DNA from: Polyodon spathula
Taxonomy: Eukaryota; Chordata; Actinopteri; Acipenseriformes; Polyodontidae
Assembly (NCBI RefSeq): GCF_017654505.1
Contig: NC_054536.1
Location: forward strand, 12,321,794 to 12,385,793
Direction of reading: 5' to 3'
DNA: 64,000 nucleotides
Program-made: the position numbers and the translations under genes
In this document: piece after piece, positions 10,648 through 22,133 of the stretch
Position numbering within the stretch: the first letter of the stretch is position 1
Layout of the letters: every line of letters starts with the position of its first letter
The notes under the pieces: model-generated
Database searches by the model: none
Seen by the model: only the letters and a program-made list of their open reading frames with translations
What the model was told of the DNA's origin: nothing

Positions 10648-10935
10648 GTGTCTCGTTATTGTTCTGAGAGTGGGACATTAAATGCTAGGGCAGCTGCAAT
10701 GAGCAGATATAGAAGTAAAATTAAAGAAGACCCAGAAAAATGGATGGAACATAAAATGAATGAAGCTAAAAGGTCACGTGAATATAGGCTTCTTATGTCA
10801 GAGGAGAAAGTGCAGGAAAATAGGGAGAAAGACAGCATATGCAGCAATACAGAGAAAGAAAAAAAAGAAAAACAGAAGGCATTACTGATGAACCACAAAA
10901 AAAAAAAAAAAACAGCCTTGTACAACAGCAACTGA
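10648..10935 (+). CDS. Lysine/glutamate-rich ORF of unknown function
   Basis: This 95-codon frame begins MSRYCSESGTLNARAAAMSR. It contains YRSKIKEDPEKWMEHKMNEA followed by a highly charged KEKKEKQK tail that peters out in a poly-A run (10898-10912). The pattern of Arg/Lys-rich helix with DPEKW resembles small uncharacterised fish proteins whose N-termini repeat RYRxxIKxDPEK phrases, some of them transposon-associated, but I cannot name a family. A pyrimidine-rich TTTTCTTTTGTTTAG at 11054-11068 precedes VVEIPKKSITEELNNIKVRY in an open frame, so it could be one exon of a longer gene or pseudogene. Low complexity makes it doubtful. Confidence 0.3.
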   Translation: MSRYCSESGTLNARAAAMSRYRSKIKEDPEKWMEHKMNEAKRSREYRLLMSEEKVQENREKDSICSNTEKEKKEKQKALLMNHKKKKKTALYNSN

Positions 10936-11159
10936 AGATAAACAGACCAACCAAAGAGAATACTGGAAGCTGAAGAAGTGTGTGAGAGAAAAAAAATAAA
11001 GCTGCAAAAATGCAAAAAAGAAAAAAATATTTAAATTACTTAAGCATTATATGTTTTCTTTTGTTTAGGTTGTGGAAATTCCAAAAAAGAGTATCACAGA
11101 GGAGTTGAATAACATAAAGGTTCGATATGTGCAGAATTCATCCAAGTTACCAAACACAT

Positions 11160-11460
11160 GGCTCTGGCCTGAAGAAAACTTTTAAAAAATACCCTTAATT
11201 GAACAGCTAATTTGTTTAATTAGACCTTTTTACTTGTTTTCAGCTCTTGAACAGTAACATATTTCTAGGTATAACATTTGATAAGTAACTTGAACTGCAA
11301 CTGTTTAAGAGCTGAAAACAAGTACACATGTCTAATTAAGCTAATTATTAGTTCAATTAAGGGTATAGTTAAGTAATTTAGAGCTCGGTTGGATTGAAAA
11401 CCAGCAGCCACAGGGGTTCCCCAGGACCGAGTTTGAGAAGCTCTGGTCTACTATGACTTC
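11160..11460. mobile_element. Fold-back MITE with long inverted arms
   Basis: Two arms are inverted copies of one another. ATACCCTTAATTGAAC (about 11198) pairs with GTTCAATTAAGGGTAT (about 11350), and TTACTTGTTTTCAGCTCTT (about 11231) pairs with AAGAGCTGAAAACAAGTA (about 11308). The segment 11385-11455 (GGGGTTCCCCAGGACC, GAGAAGCTCTGG) looks like the end of a widely dispersed fish MITE. No transposase is present. The family name is not certain. Confidence 0.6.
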
Positions 11461-11989
11461 ATATAGCTCTGCTACAAGGCCGAGTAAGAGCTAAGCTGTT
11501 GGGTCCATTTTTTGGATCATATTCATGTTTGCCTGTTGTGGCTTATTCTACTTTGTTACTACTCTGTAATGAGAAATAAACAAAAAAAAAATGTTTTCTA
11601 TTATCATTCAAACATCATTCTGAAAATTAATTTGGTTTTACTATACTTTTTCTAAATTGTGTATGTCTCTTGTTACATACGTTACTAGGACTGCAAAAAT
11701 TAACAGCTCAAAATAACCATCCTCAATTATAATTAGGCTTTAACAAACTATCTAAGTATTTCAGTTTATTAATTTTATAGATGGATATCCAATATACAGT
11801 AAGAAATATTGTATATAGTATAAGAAATATGAACAAAACATCTAATTGACATAATTCGGGTCAAGGCACATTTTAAATATATATTATAATGCTTTGTTAG
11901 CCTCCATGCTGGTCTCAGTCGCTATGTTAACAGCACTGACATAAACAGCTATAATGTATTTTTGTCAGTAATGAAAAGATACAGAAAAG

Positions 11990-12736
11990 CAGACAAATAC
12001 ACCACAGTTCACCATCCAAGTATTACTACTGCTGACCTGGAGAATCTACAAAACTCTGTTGCTCTTTCCAGCAACACACCCTCTGGTCTGGTGTGGAGTC
12101 TGGCTGGATATTCAATTACACATGGTCAGGCGTGGCAGAGAAGGGCAGTGTATTTTTAAACCTGACAGCTTTGTTGTCACTACAGATGCAAATGAACTGG
12201 AATTTGTATCCGTAAACTACAACAAGAGACAAAAAATCACAAAGCTTTTAATGAAATAAATAAAAAGAGCCACCATGGGTGTATGTATGCCATACCTTTG
12301 CCCCATTTTGAGTTTTAAAAAATATCTCACTAAAATACCCCCTGATGCTGGTAGTTTTTTCCTTCACCGTCGCCAGATTATTTTATGCCACTTAAACGAT
12401 GAAGCTATCTGGCATACTCTAAAACCAATGGGAATAAATCACATCCTTTCAATGATGTCTCACTTATCACTGGAAGCAGCGCTGTCTCCTCGCTATATGG
12501 ACCACAGCGTAAGAAGCACTGCTGTGCACCTACTTAGAGAAGCTAGCATAGAGGCTAGAGCAATAATGTCAGTTACTGGTCACAGAGAAGAATCTAGTTT
12601 AATAAACTACTGGACTGCTTCGGCTGAAAACCGAAAGCAGTGGGGTTCACTTCTTTCCGCACCTTACAACCATCCGTCTTCATCTGCAGCTTCTCCCACA
12701 GAACTAAAGATAACAAAGAGAAGACACTTTCTATAG
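11990..12736 (+). pseudogene. Crypton-type tyrosine recombinase (DUF3504), broken
   Basis: Three pieces line up with the DUF3504/Crypton-derived recombinase domain that also survives in ZMYM2-, QRICH1- and KCTD1-like proteins. An N-terminal piece (HHPSITTADLENLQNS...TPSGLVW) lies in frame 1 to about 12098. A second (VRRGREGQ...FKPDSFVV) follows after a one-frame shift. The C-terminal catalytic part (12275-12736) is in the same frame as the second but after a TAA at 12257. In the last frame, H77-x-x-R80 (DHSVRS), H103 (TGHRE) and Y112 (INYW) match the R...HxxR...H...Y tyrosine recombinase pattern, and the Arg of RRGREG could be the first catalytic Arg. Such enzymes move Cryptons by site-specific recombination. 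One frameshift and one stop indicate a dead copy. It is intronless here. Confidence 0.8.
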
Positions 12737-15398
12737 CCCTTCCTATTGGCTGTTTCATTCATTCAAAACATTTTCCTTTTTCAATGGAACATCTTAAAAT
12801 AAATGGAAATGTTGAAACATCCAGTTTAATGTTTCCAGCAAATAGAACCTTGTCTGACGGATTATTTTTTCTTAAAAGCAGAAGAATATATATTACAATT
12901 GTTCATCAAAAAAAAAAAAAAAAAAACTGTTTTTTCTATGTTTTATTGTGTCCGTTTTATAAGCACCGTGCCTCCAACCACAGCCGTATGTTGATGCAAC
13001 ACAACCCCCGCCCTGTCATGTGTTATCCCTTACTTAACCAATAGTTCAACTGAAAAAAAATGAACATAACAAGAGTGACCTACAATTTGCAGTTTTAGAA
13101 GAAATGCAATTGGGTAATGTACAATACAGAAGGATAAGGAAAATAAATGGCTAGATAATACCATGATGCCTGAATATGTAAATAGAAAGGAATAATATAT
13201 CTATATCTAACTATCTATGTATTTCACAGTAATTGCATTTATCATGCATTAACCAAGCATATACTGTAATTTACCATACTTGACTGTGTTTCATGCCTTC
13301 ATGATGTAGGGAATTGCCAGAAATAAATCAAATATGCTTTGAAAATGTTTTCTTTTTGTATTTGTTAAGTATTGATGGTAAGTGCTACTGTAATTTATGC
13401 ACACATTTGAGAAAAGTTCTTCATAGGAATATTTATAAACCAGCTAATTTCTAATTATTAATATGTGCATTAATATGTAAATACTTTCATTACAAAATGG
13501 TTAGTTTTGTGATTTCAGGATCAGTAGTCAAAACTTTTATGGCAAAAAGATGATGTTAAGCATTTTTCAAATCAATGTAATCTCATACGTACACATCCTG
13601 GTACTAAATCTATAGGACTGGAAAATAATAAAAAGGTGATCATGATATACAGCAGTAAGAGACAAATGAACCATGGAAAGTAGTTCATGTCACACACCAA
13701 GTGATGCTCCTTGATTATAGCCTACATTAAAGGAATACATTTGATCAGGGCTAACGAGCCACATCTATTGTAATTAACCTGAGGTACACTGATCAAGAAA
13801 GCAAGGTCATATTATTGGACTGCTGCCATAAAATCATTGTACCCATAACCCTAGAAAAATGGAAAGCAATTACACAAAGGTTAATAGTTAATGTGTCACA
13901 AAACATAGGATAGTATATAATCATGTGAACTCCTGCTGCTCTGCAGATTCACTTAGTGACTGTAGTGAAATCTCCATCACACTTGAGAGTGGGGTCCTTG
14001 AAGATAACAGGCCAGTTAAGGAGATAGATAGGGCGGTGTAACGTCAGAGTGGGTCATAATATCTTTCTGTGTATGCAATTAACAGAATTGAAATATATCG
14101 AGGGAGGTTTCCCACGTCATTCTCTGACTACTTGGTTTCTGGTCACAAACTCCGCCACTGACAAAGAATGCTTTTAGAAAGAGTCGAAAACTGCTGGACA
14201 AGTGTTTTATCTTTACCTATCATTGAATGAATCATTAAGGCACCAGCAGAATCTTGCAGAAGGCAAGCCAGACAGTTTTGAATATGCTTTGACACCTCAG
14301 ACAGAGAACAATACCCCTCATAAATACAGCTTACTGGGGTTGGAAATACAGACCAATTGAGAACAATGGGCTGTCTCTGAACAAAAACAACCAATGAGAA
14401 TCACCCCACGTGGACTCTGGTACATCCCAAAATAAACAAACTCACCAATCACAGAGTTGAAGTGAGAATCACAAAAGCAGCCGTGTGACTTTCAAAGGAC
14501 ATGCTTCCCATACATGCTTCCCACACTAAGCAAGCTCACCACACAAGGAACAGGGCTCCAGGCAAGAAGAAGAAAGTCATGGGAGCATAATTGCTCAGAT
14601 TCATAGAAGGCAAGGAAGAACCAATGTTCTGAAGAAATGCTAAAATCAGCTTTGAAGAGAGCCCTAGCTCTTTGCCCTACTAGAGACTGAAACAGTAAAC
14701 GGGACACTGTCTTGATCTGAAGGCAGGTCTTGGTTTCCATGTCGCTCCACGAAAGCATAACCAGCAGCTGGGCCTAAGGTCATGTACTAGGAGTAAAGAA
14801 AAATTGCAAGAACACTTCTACGAACTACATCTTTCCAATTGCAACGCATAATCTCAAGTGAGTTACGTCTGAACAACGGAACTATTTCCAGTTGGAAAAC
14901 TGCCGACAATAAAGATAATACTGCAAGATGGAAATCAACAAGATGATCTCCATTTGAAAATAACTATTTGTTCATTGCGAGCCGACTAAATGCAATGCGT
15001 ACTTCAAGCAAAGTACCATCTTCTTTCATTGGAACTTCAGATCCAGAGAGAGAGCTACAGTGTTCATCACCAAAGATTGACTTCTTTGTTGAAAATGTAT
15101 AAGTTTTAGATATTAAATACCCTATTACTTCAATTTGGCGACGCCCTCGTATTGACGCCACAGACGTATATCAGCTTTATAATAGAGACTGGCTTCGAAT
15201 AAACACCGCTATCAATAAAGAAACATTAAGGTATTTTTTCTCCCCCTACTAAAAAAAACAAATTTACAAACTAATGTACACACACATAGTAAGCACATTT
15301 TATTCTATGGTAGTACAGTTCTGTTACTAGTTTTTTTTTTAAGTCGTAGTTATTCATTTTTTGTCAGCCAACAAATTAACCTGCATTTGTGACTTATA
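12737..15398. other. Non-coding DNA
   Basis: No exon-like frame with splice context was found. A poly-A run at 12908-12926 may mark the 3' end of a retroposed or mobile segment after the Crypton remnant. The block 13900-15200 is somewhat GC-richer, without a recognised element. Confidence 0.4.
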
Positions 15399-15580
15399 GG
15401 GCCCTATTTAGCAAATATGTACGCAGCCACTATCGCCAGTGCAAAAAATGACAGCTGAGATACCATAATGTGATTGAAAGGGTCTCATGCGTGGGCTAAG
15501 CCACATCAAATAGCAAATCATGCACAGCCAATCAAAGCACAGTGGGTGGAATAAAGTTATAATGGTAAATCTTTAACAGC

Positions 15581-15992
15581 CCATGAAATGAAAACTGTTG
15601 CACACAGACTTGCCGTTCAGAATGTTGGTACATGGCCATGGCTAGTTGATAAAAATGGAGCGAATAGGTCACATGGTTTGGCAGCCATATTGGATTTTGT
15701 ATTTTTAGTAACTAATTTTGAAGACACTAAAACAACAAAAACCATTGCTACCATTAGCCTCCAACTTCTGACATATGTTGAGAAGGGGTGTACAATTACA
15801 CATATCATGTGATATGACATGTAGCTGCCATTTTTGAATTCTACATTTTAGCTTTAAAATACAACTCCTCCAGAACCGCTGGACTGATTAAGCTGAAACT
15901 TTCCAGGGATCTTATTAAACATGAGAGCATCAAAGGTTATTCAAATGGTGAGTTTTCGTCAATCCAAGATGGCCGACATGGACCAATGTTGC
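15581..15992 (+). repeat. 412-bp segment, source-like copy
   Basis: This stretch, from CCATGAAATGAAAACTG to GGACCAATGTTGC, recurs at 19819-20230 with two substitutions (A/G near 15620 and 15837) and no length change. Here it is continuous with its surroundings, whereas the second copy is bounded by direct repeats. This copy therefore looks like the donor, unless both come from a third locus. Confidence 0.9.
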
Positions 15993-16333
15993 TTATAACT
16001 CCTTAGAGAGTGTAGATAGGGTCATGGTTACTATATGTAAGACATATATGTAAGACATATAGTAAGCCATACATGCTCTATGAAAATATGTCCATACCAG
16101 TGACCTCTGACAGCTCCTAAAGTTCAAATGCAAAACTTGACTCCTTATAGAGTGCAGATAGGGCCATGGTTACTATGGAACTCTAATAGCAACCCATGTT
16201 TGCTCTTTAAAATAATGTTAGCCTGTTTATTTATTTCTTAGCAGACAGCCTTATCCAGGGTGACATACAATTGTTACAAAATTACATCACAAAGAATCAA
16301 ACTATAAAATACCACATTAAACCAGTGCGCACT

Positions 16334-16984
16334 TGTGACAGAGAGTGAGATGATCTGAGCTGTAAATCTCCCTCCCGACCCAAGAGGACGCTAAGCAGAG
16401 GTACTTGCACACCTGTACTGAGACGGGCCGGCTTGGAGAGAGGGGTGGAAAAGGAAGTCGGCGATATTAGTGCAGGGCAGAATGACCATATTAGGAGACA
16501 AGATTACTGTGATCAGCTGTGCTGCATTAGACAACTGGCAGGTGTGCTGAGTTGTGCAGATCATTGGTATATAAGGGCTGTCATTTTGCAAGTGCAGGGC
16601 TTTTGGAGGTAACACTGAACCTGGGTTGCTGAGCCGTGTGTTTGTTTGTTTGCTACGTGTTTTTGGTTTGTTTATTGTCAGGACCGGGGTCGGAGTGAGT
16701 CGTACCTTTGCCCCGCTCTACTGTCAGCACTTTCACCTTGGACACCACACACCCCGTACAACTGAACTGGACACTTCAGCACTTTCCACCTCCCTGCAAG
16801 TGCACAATACAGCTGAGAGGGACTCGCTCTATTGGGACCTATGATTTGTAAATTTTTTGTTGCTTTGGACTGCGTTTCCATAAATAAAACACACCCTCTA
16901 CCATTGTTGGTATTGGGGTTATTTGCACCTGTACCAGAGACTCTGTGATGTCTGTTTCACCACCACACCTACCGCACCATCATA
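16334..16984 (+). mobile_element. Solo LTR with GCACT target duplication
   Basis: This 651-bp block begins TGTGACAGAGAGTGAG and is flanked on both sides by GCACT (16329-16333 and 16985-16989). It contains a TATATAAGGG box near 16568 and CATAAATAAAAC, a polyadenylation signal, near 16880, so it lies in plus orientation. The start (TGTGACAGA...TAAATCTCCCTCCCGACC) matches the minus-strand LTR at 34167-34912 and the LTRs at 26 and 29 kb, making it one gypsy LTR family. No internal sequence remains: an LTR-LTR recombination product inside the TIR element. Confidence 0.85.
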
Positions 16985-17353
16985 GCACTCCATATTTATT
17001 TTTATTTTTTTCTCACTCTCTTTTCTTTGCCTGCTTCTGTGGTAGTTTCACCGATATTTATAGTCGACTATGTAATTTACACACAGTTTAGACTGAAACG
17101 TAAACACTAACACTGAATGCAATTGAAACGCAAACACTAACACTGTTGATGGTTTGCTAAATCGTTATATTTGTATGTAAATGAGGACACTTCCCTAAAG
17201 TTCAGCCCATGTCAAGCACTAACGCTGACTTGCCGAGTGGGCACTAAACACGGTTGTTATGTCACATAGGTGGGCAAAGTCTGTTTGCCCACACGTGCCT
17301 GATTCTGGTTTGCGATTGCCTTAGGGGTTTGCGAAAGTTGTTAAATAGGGCCC

Positions 17354-19162
17354 ATGATGTTCAAAAATGACTCTTGCCAGCTGTTTACTGTTACGTATAT
17401 CTAAAAGCAGCTGTTATTTATATTGGAACCATTTCCAATTACCCAGAGGAAGCGCCAGTATTCCACCAAATAACTACACATGCATTGTACATCTTATTCC
17501 ACAGCCTTTTTAGCAAGGTCAGACATGGAATGTATGAGTGAAAAGGTCAGTAAATGTCTGATTCGTAGATTAATCTCCAACTACATGGGTCAAATATGCA
17601 CCCAGCCAGTGATCTGAAGCATTTCAGTGTCACCTTGTTTGTCTGCTGATAGGAATTCAGTTGTCACTTGCTTTTTTTTCTATCCAGCATATAAATGGAA
17701 GGTGACAGGGAGTTTAATAGTTATTAAGACAAGGAAAGGGTATATAAAAGGCATTTTAATTGAATCTGTCGAGATGAGGACCAGTAGAACTGTTCTAAAA
17801 CAAGACATTCACCTTTTTTTCTGTATTCAGTGAAAAACATTGCCTAAAGACCAATTACGTAAAGCTATTATTTAGGCTAGATAGCACAATATTAAAGTTA
17901 ATTACTGTGAAGTAAAATCAACCTAAATGAGGTGGCATTAAAGGATGTTCTTTCTAATCGCATGATATCCCATCATCCTTTAGGCTTTTTACTCTTTTTT
18001 TTTCTCCTTTTTTTTCCCAGAAGGCTCATTGTATCAGCAAGCACTAGTCAGGGTTGCCTGGCCTAATCATTGGGAAACTGACTCATCACTTCATTTTCCC
18101 AGCAATTATCCCCCAGTGACAGGGTCAATCAATTCTAGCAGAGATTGGGAAAGAAATTTGTGTGTCGAATGAACAGTAGGGCCATGTGTGTGGAGCAGTA
18201 TATGTTGCGGTTGACAGCACAGGCTGTTATTTAAATCCTAGTTGTAGAGCAAAGAACTCTAACACAATTCTACTCTAGAAAAAAATGGAAATAAAAACAC
18301 TTTTATTATTTTCAGTAGATATGTAAAATTTTGAAAGACAAGTTTCAATAACATGAACATGAACATGAACACATATCTCCCTGAATTGATCATTCAGTTA
18401 ATTTGCATAACAAGGTTATATATATATATATATATATATATAGGGGAAATTTCTTCCATTTACATTCACTGGAAAGCTGCTGTTTCATTGTTTTATAATT
18501 GTCAATTGTAAATCTGATAGTTGTGGCAGTACCTGAACTGAACAATTTTTTCCCATATATTCAAGTAGAGATGCGTACCTTGCTCAGAGCCTTCTTTAGC
18601 ACAACACTTTACATGTATCATAATCTGGGGTTATAGAGCAGGGGCGCCATTTCAGTCTGCTGTGAAACTCCTAACAATGTACTTTTGACAATCGTGGGGA
18701 AGCACTTATGTACCTCTGTGCCCTTTCACTGAAAACACCAACAATGCAGGGTTTGTTTTGTACAGTACACAAACTACAGTAAACTATCATCATGGATTAT
18801 GGAGGCAACTTCTCTTGTAGTAAATCTTACTTTCATTGAGATTTGTGTCTAGGTATATGCACAATGGGTAATAGCAGTTTTCTGATTATAAAGCCGTTTT
18901 CAGTATGTAATGGTGGAAATCATTGATCGTCTCCCCCTTTTTCTATTTTTCAATTTGCAGCAGGTTTAGAATATACTGAGATCTACAGTGTAACTGTTTC
19001 TATGGTTACAGCGTCTACTGAAGCAGACTGTTGATCCTGTTTCTGATCTAATTTGTTTAGCCTGATGATACCAGTTCTTTTTTGCCTTTTACGGTTTAAT
19101 TCTGCTGTGTTTTGTTTCCTTTAAAAAGGTGCACAAGCTTGAAAACACAAATCAGTACTGAC
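17354..19162. other. Non-coding DNA
   Basis: I see no coding exon. There is a (TA)n microsatellite at 18417-18442 and a poly-T run at 17990-18016. Confidence 0.4.
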
Positions 19163-19170
19163 CAAGGAGT

Positions 19171-19307
19171 CAGTGGCACTGGAACCATTTTTAAAGTGGG
19201 GGTGCTGGAAGCCATTGAACAAAACTTTAACCCCTGTATATGATGGAAGCCATACAAAGCCGGTGGTGGCTTCTGCACCCCCAGCACCCCTAATTCCAGC
19301 GCCCTTG
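19171..19307. mobile_element. hAT-type MITE with 8-bp duplication
   Basis: Ends CAGTGGCACTGGAA (left) and CAAGGGCGCTGGAA (right, read on the minus strand) form imperfect inverted repeats. They are flanked by CAAGGAGT (19163-19170) and CAAGGAGA (19308-19315), a 7/8 match. An 8-bp duplication and CAG/CA-type ends are the signature of hAT transposons. At 137 bp it has no coding capacity. Confidence 0.75.
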
Positions 19308-19489
19308 CAAGGAGAGTGTGCATGTCCACCGTAAAAACAAGTGCATCACTGACTTTCAAAATTAGACTAAAGAATGTCCTTAGACAGCTTATTCATAACT
19401 ATTTTAAATATGATGTTTTTTTTTTTGTTGTGTTTTTTAAAATAACAGACAGACATCTCTATAACAGGGGTGGCGTTTGGGGGGTGGGG

Positions 19490-19590
19490 GTGGTAAAACT
19501 ACGCAAGCCCACGAATCACTCCCAGCTGAGGTTAGATTTGAACCAGTGACCTTCTTGTTACAAGCCCTGGACTTGATTCATAGGCTTGCA
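19490..19590 (-). mobile_element. tRNA-derived SINE head fragment
   Basis: On the minus strand, GGGCTTGTAACAAGAAGG is followed by a B-box-like CTGGTTCAAATC, the layout of a tRNA-derived SINE head (anticodon-loop region then RNA polymerase III B box). Only the head is recognisable. Confidence 0.5.
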
Positions 19591-19662
19591 GTGATCCTGA
19601 AATTCTAAAAGTGTACTGTGTCAACACTGATGGATCTCATTTATTGTGTTGTTTCTAGAAAG

Positions 19663-20386
19663 TGTATTTTGAAATGTGAAAGTGTGTTTAGCACGCAGGT
19701 GTTACTTCAGACTAGATGCAGCCTCTGTTTGTGATACCGGTACTGATAGTTTTAATTTGACAGTAGATATGTCAGAAGGTTTTTAAATAAATAAATTAAT
19801 AAAATAAACTTCCCATTCCCATGAAATGAAAACTGTTGCACACAGACTTGCCGTTCGGAATGTTGGTACATGGCCATGGCTAGTTGATAAAAATGGAGCG
19901 AATAGGTCACATGGTTTGGCAGCCATATTGGATTTTGTATTTTTAGTAACTAATTTTGAAGACACTAAAACAACAAAAACCATTGCTACCATTAGCCTCC
20001 AACTTCTGACATATGTTGAGAAGGGGTGTACAATTACACATATCATGTGATATGACATGTAGCTGCCATTTTTGGATTCTACATTTTAGCTTTAAAATAC
20101 AACTCCTCCAGAACCGCTGGACTGATTAAGCTGAAACTTTCCAGGGATCTTATTAAACATGAGAGCATCAAAGGTTATTCAAATGGTGAGTTTTCGTCAA
20201 TCCAAGATGGCCGACATGGACCAATGTTGCTGTATTTTGAAATGTGAAAGTTTGTTTAGCACGCAGGTGTTACTTCAGACTAGATGCAGCCTCTGTTTGT
20301 GATACCGGTACTGATAGTTTTAATTTGACAGTAGATATGTCAGAAGGTTTTTAAATAAATTAATTAATAAAATAAACTTCCCATTC
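19663..20386 (+). repeat. 412-bp inserted copy between 156-bp direct repeats
   Basis: Bases 19663-19818 and 20231-20386 are 156-bp direct repeats (TGTATTTTGAAATGTG to AAACTTCCCATTC), differing at two positions. Between them sits 19819-20230, a 412-bp copy of 15581-15992 in the same orientation with two differences. The structure looks like an insertion with a 156-bp target duplication, far longer than any transposase or integrase makes. Replication-based template switching or ectopic repair fits better. Confidence 0.92.
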
Positions 20387-20454
20387 ACAAGTCCTTCACT
20401 TTTAATTGCATGCGCTCGAGTATATTAAATGGTGACGGTATGCTAAGAGGGTCA

Positions 20455-20552
20455 AGACTGAGGAGTGTGATTAACGCATGTTAAAAAAATGAATCTCCAA
20501 AAATATGAACACATTAATCGCAGAAGTAAACTGACAGCCCTACAAATAACCA
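20455..20552 (-). mobile_element. hAT-like MITE fragment (TAGGGCTGTC end)
   Basis: On the minus strand, TAGGGCTGTCAGTTTAC is followed by GCGATTAATGTG and AACATGCGTTAATCACAC. This matches the look of a common vertebrate DNA-element end with repeated CGATTAA words. The other end is not clear. Confidence 0.4.
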
Positions 20553-20781
20553 AACCTGATTTCTGCGTAAACCTATTAGCATAAAACCACTGTAACTCCT
20601 TACCAGACAGTTCTTCTGTGGAGCCAAGTGCATGCATACATTATATTTACTCGTAGGTATAAATTGCATTTAAATATGTTTTTATTTTTTTGGGGGTGTT
20701 GTACACTAATCATATTGCAACCGCTGAATGCAGTAATCCGTTACTCAAAACACCTTTTTTATTCTTAACTGTATGAAAGTG

Positions 20782-21165
20782 TGTGGCAGGGCGAAACCCT
20801 GCACATGTAAACAGTATGGTTATTGTGCTGTATAAACGAAGTTTGATTATTTTTAATTTAAGTTTAGCAGCAATCGGGTTAATTCCAACCCTGCCAAATC
20901 CATGTGGAGAATGTAGCTTGATTGATCATCAATCAAGTTCCAGCCACATGGTATAAAAGACAGGAGAAATGCTTTGCTTAGCTGGGTTAGTTAGGGAATG
21001 GAATGGGAACAGCAGGTTGTGTGCCCTGTGCGACGCTGTGATAGTGCTGCTTTGTTTGAACCTTTTTGTTCCAGTGTTTTGGTTATTTTAGTTTTGTGTT
21101 AATAAATGTGTGCAAACAGCATTTTAAACTACAGCCTTCCTCTTCTATGAATAACCAGGGATATG
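20782..21165 (+). mobile_element. Solo-LTR-like block
   Basis: It begins TGTGGCAGGGCGAAACCCTGC and has a TATAAAAGACAGG box near 20953 and AATAAATGTG near 21100, the order and spacing of an LTR promoter and polyadenylation signal in plus orientation. I could not find a target duplication or the exact right end, so the boundaries are approximate. Confidence 0.55.
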
Positions 21166-21568
21166 CTAATTTCAATGAGAGACTTTTCTTTTTTTAAGTT
21201 TTGGAAATACCACAGGAAGGAACAGAATAAACAAAGATGAACCCACAGATTGCATTCCTGTATGAATGCGATAGATGTAAATACATTTTATGAGTACTAG
21301 TAGCTAGATGGGGTAATATCAGTTGAATAGAGGCTGCTTTACTTCAACATCAATTTGGAAAGGTCTCAGAAGAAGTAGAGAATTAATTACAAGTCCAGAA
21401 ACTAAGGAAGATGTGAAACTCAGGAGCATGTTAATTCTAAAACTAAGTGGTTCTGAGAAGCTTTGAGAATTGTGTGGCATTCCAGTTTGTTATTTCTTAG
21501 AACACTGTAAAATGGAAGATTTACTGCTGATGTATTTTACTGTTTTGGAAGTGAAGTTACTGTTTTAA

Positions 21569-22133
21569 CCATTTGCGGCCCATTTATTCAGCGCCTGTCA
21601 GGCATGTCAGGTCCAATTTTACACGAACTGTTTAAAAATAATTTTATTCATAGTAAAACAGGTTTAAAAGGCACTGCATATCAACAGGACACTCAATAGT
21701 GCATCTCCAGCCCCGTCCCATCCCTTGTTCACTGTATTTATCACATACCTCTTCATAGTAGTGCATACTGATAAATCATCTCCTCATCACTCGTTTTATC
21801 ACCAAACTCCTCAATAATCCTATCCAAGTCATTATTTTATTACTATAGCATCTCAAAAGGCTTGACGCTGGATGCGGAAGCAGCTATCTTGTTTGTTTGT
21901 GTCCGTGTTGTGTCTATTGTGAAGGGACTATGTGTATTGCTCAGATCAGCCTCCTTTTTTATTTTTTTCGGCTTCTGTCAGTCTCACTTGGCCATTAAAA
22001 GATTTTCTCTGCTTTTTCCGGAGAAAAAAAATGACTAGAGACCTGTTCTTGACATCTTTTTAATGATGTTGGGCAGAGCTCAACATCGGACCGAAAAGGA
22101 AAAATTCCTGGTCTGACACAGGACCGCAAAGGG
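21569..22133. mobile_element. piggyBac-type MITE in TTAA sites
   Basis: TTAA at 21565-21568 and 22134-22137 flank inverted ends CCATTTGCGGCCC (left) and CCCTTTGCGGTCC (right, on the minus strand). TTAA targets with CCC-starting ends are diagnostic of piggyBac elements. The 565-bp interior has no transposase. On the minus strand it keeps a short acidic stretch (EEFGDKTSDEEMIYQY) that may derive from an N-terminal coding part. Confidence 0.85.

Larger units (their letters stand above)
15399..17353. mobile_element. TIR-bounded DNA element interrupted by a solo LTR
   Basis: GGGCCCTATTTAGCAAA at 15399 is mirrored by TTGTTAAATAGGGCCC ending at 17353, giving terminal inverted repeats of about 12 bp starting GGGCCCTATTTA. 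I found no clear target duplication (flanks ...TTATA and ATGATG...), so the exact ends and superfamily are uncertain. Without the 656-bp insertion at 16334-16989 the element would be about 1.3 kb, with no transposase frame. It contains the source of the 412-bp sequence that recurs at 19819. Confidence 0.55.
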
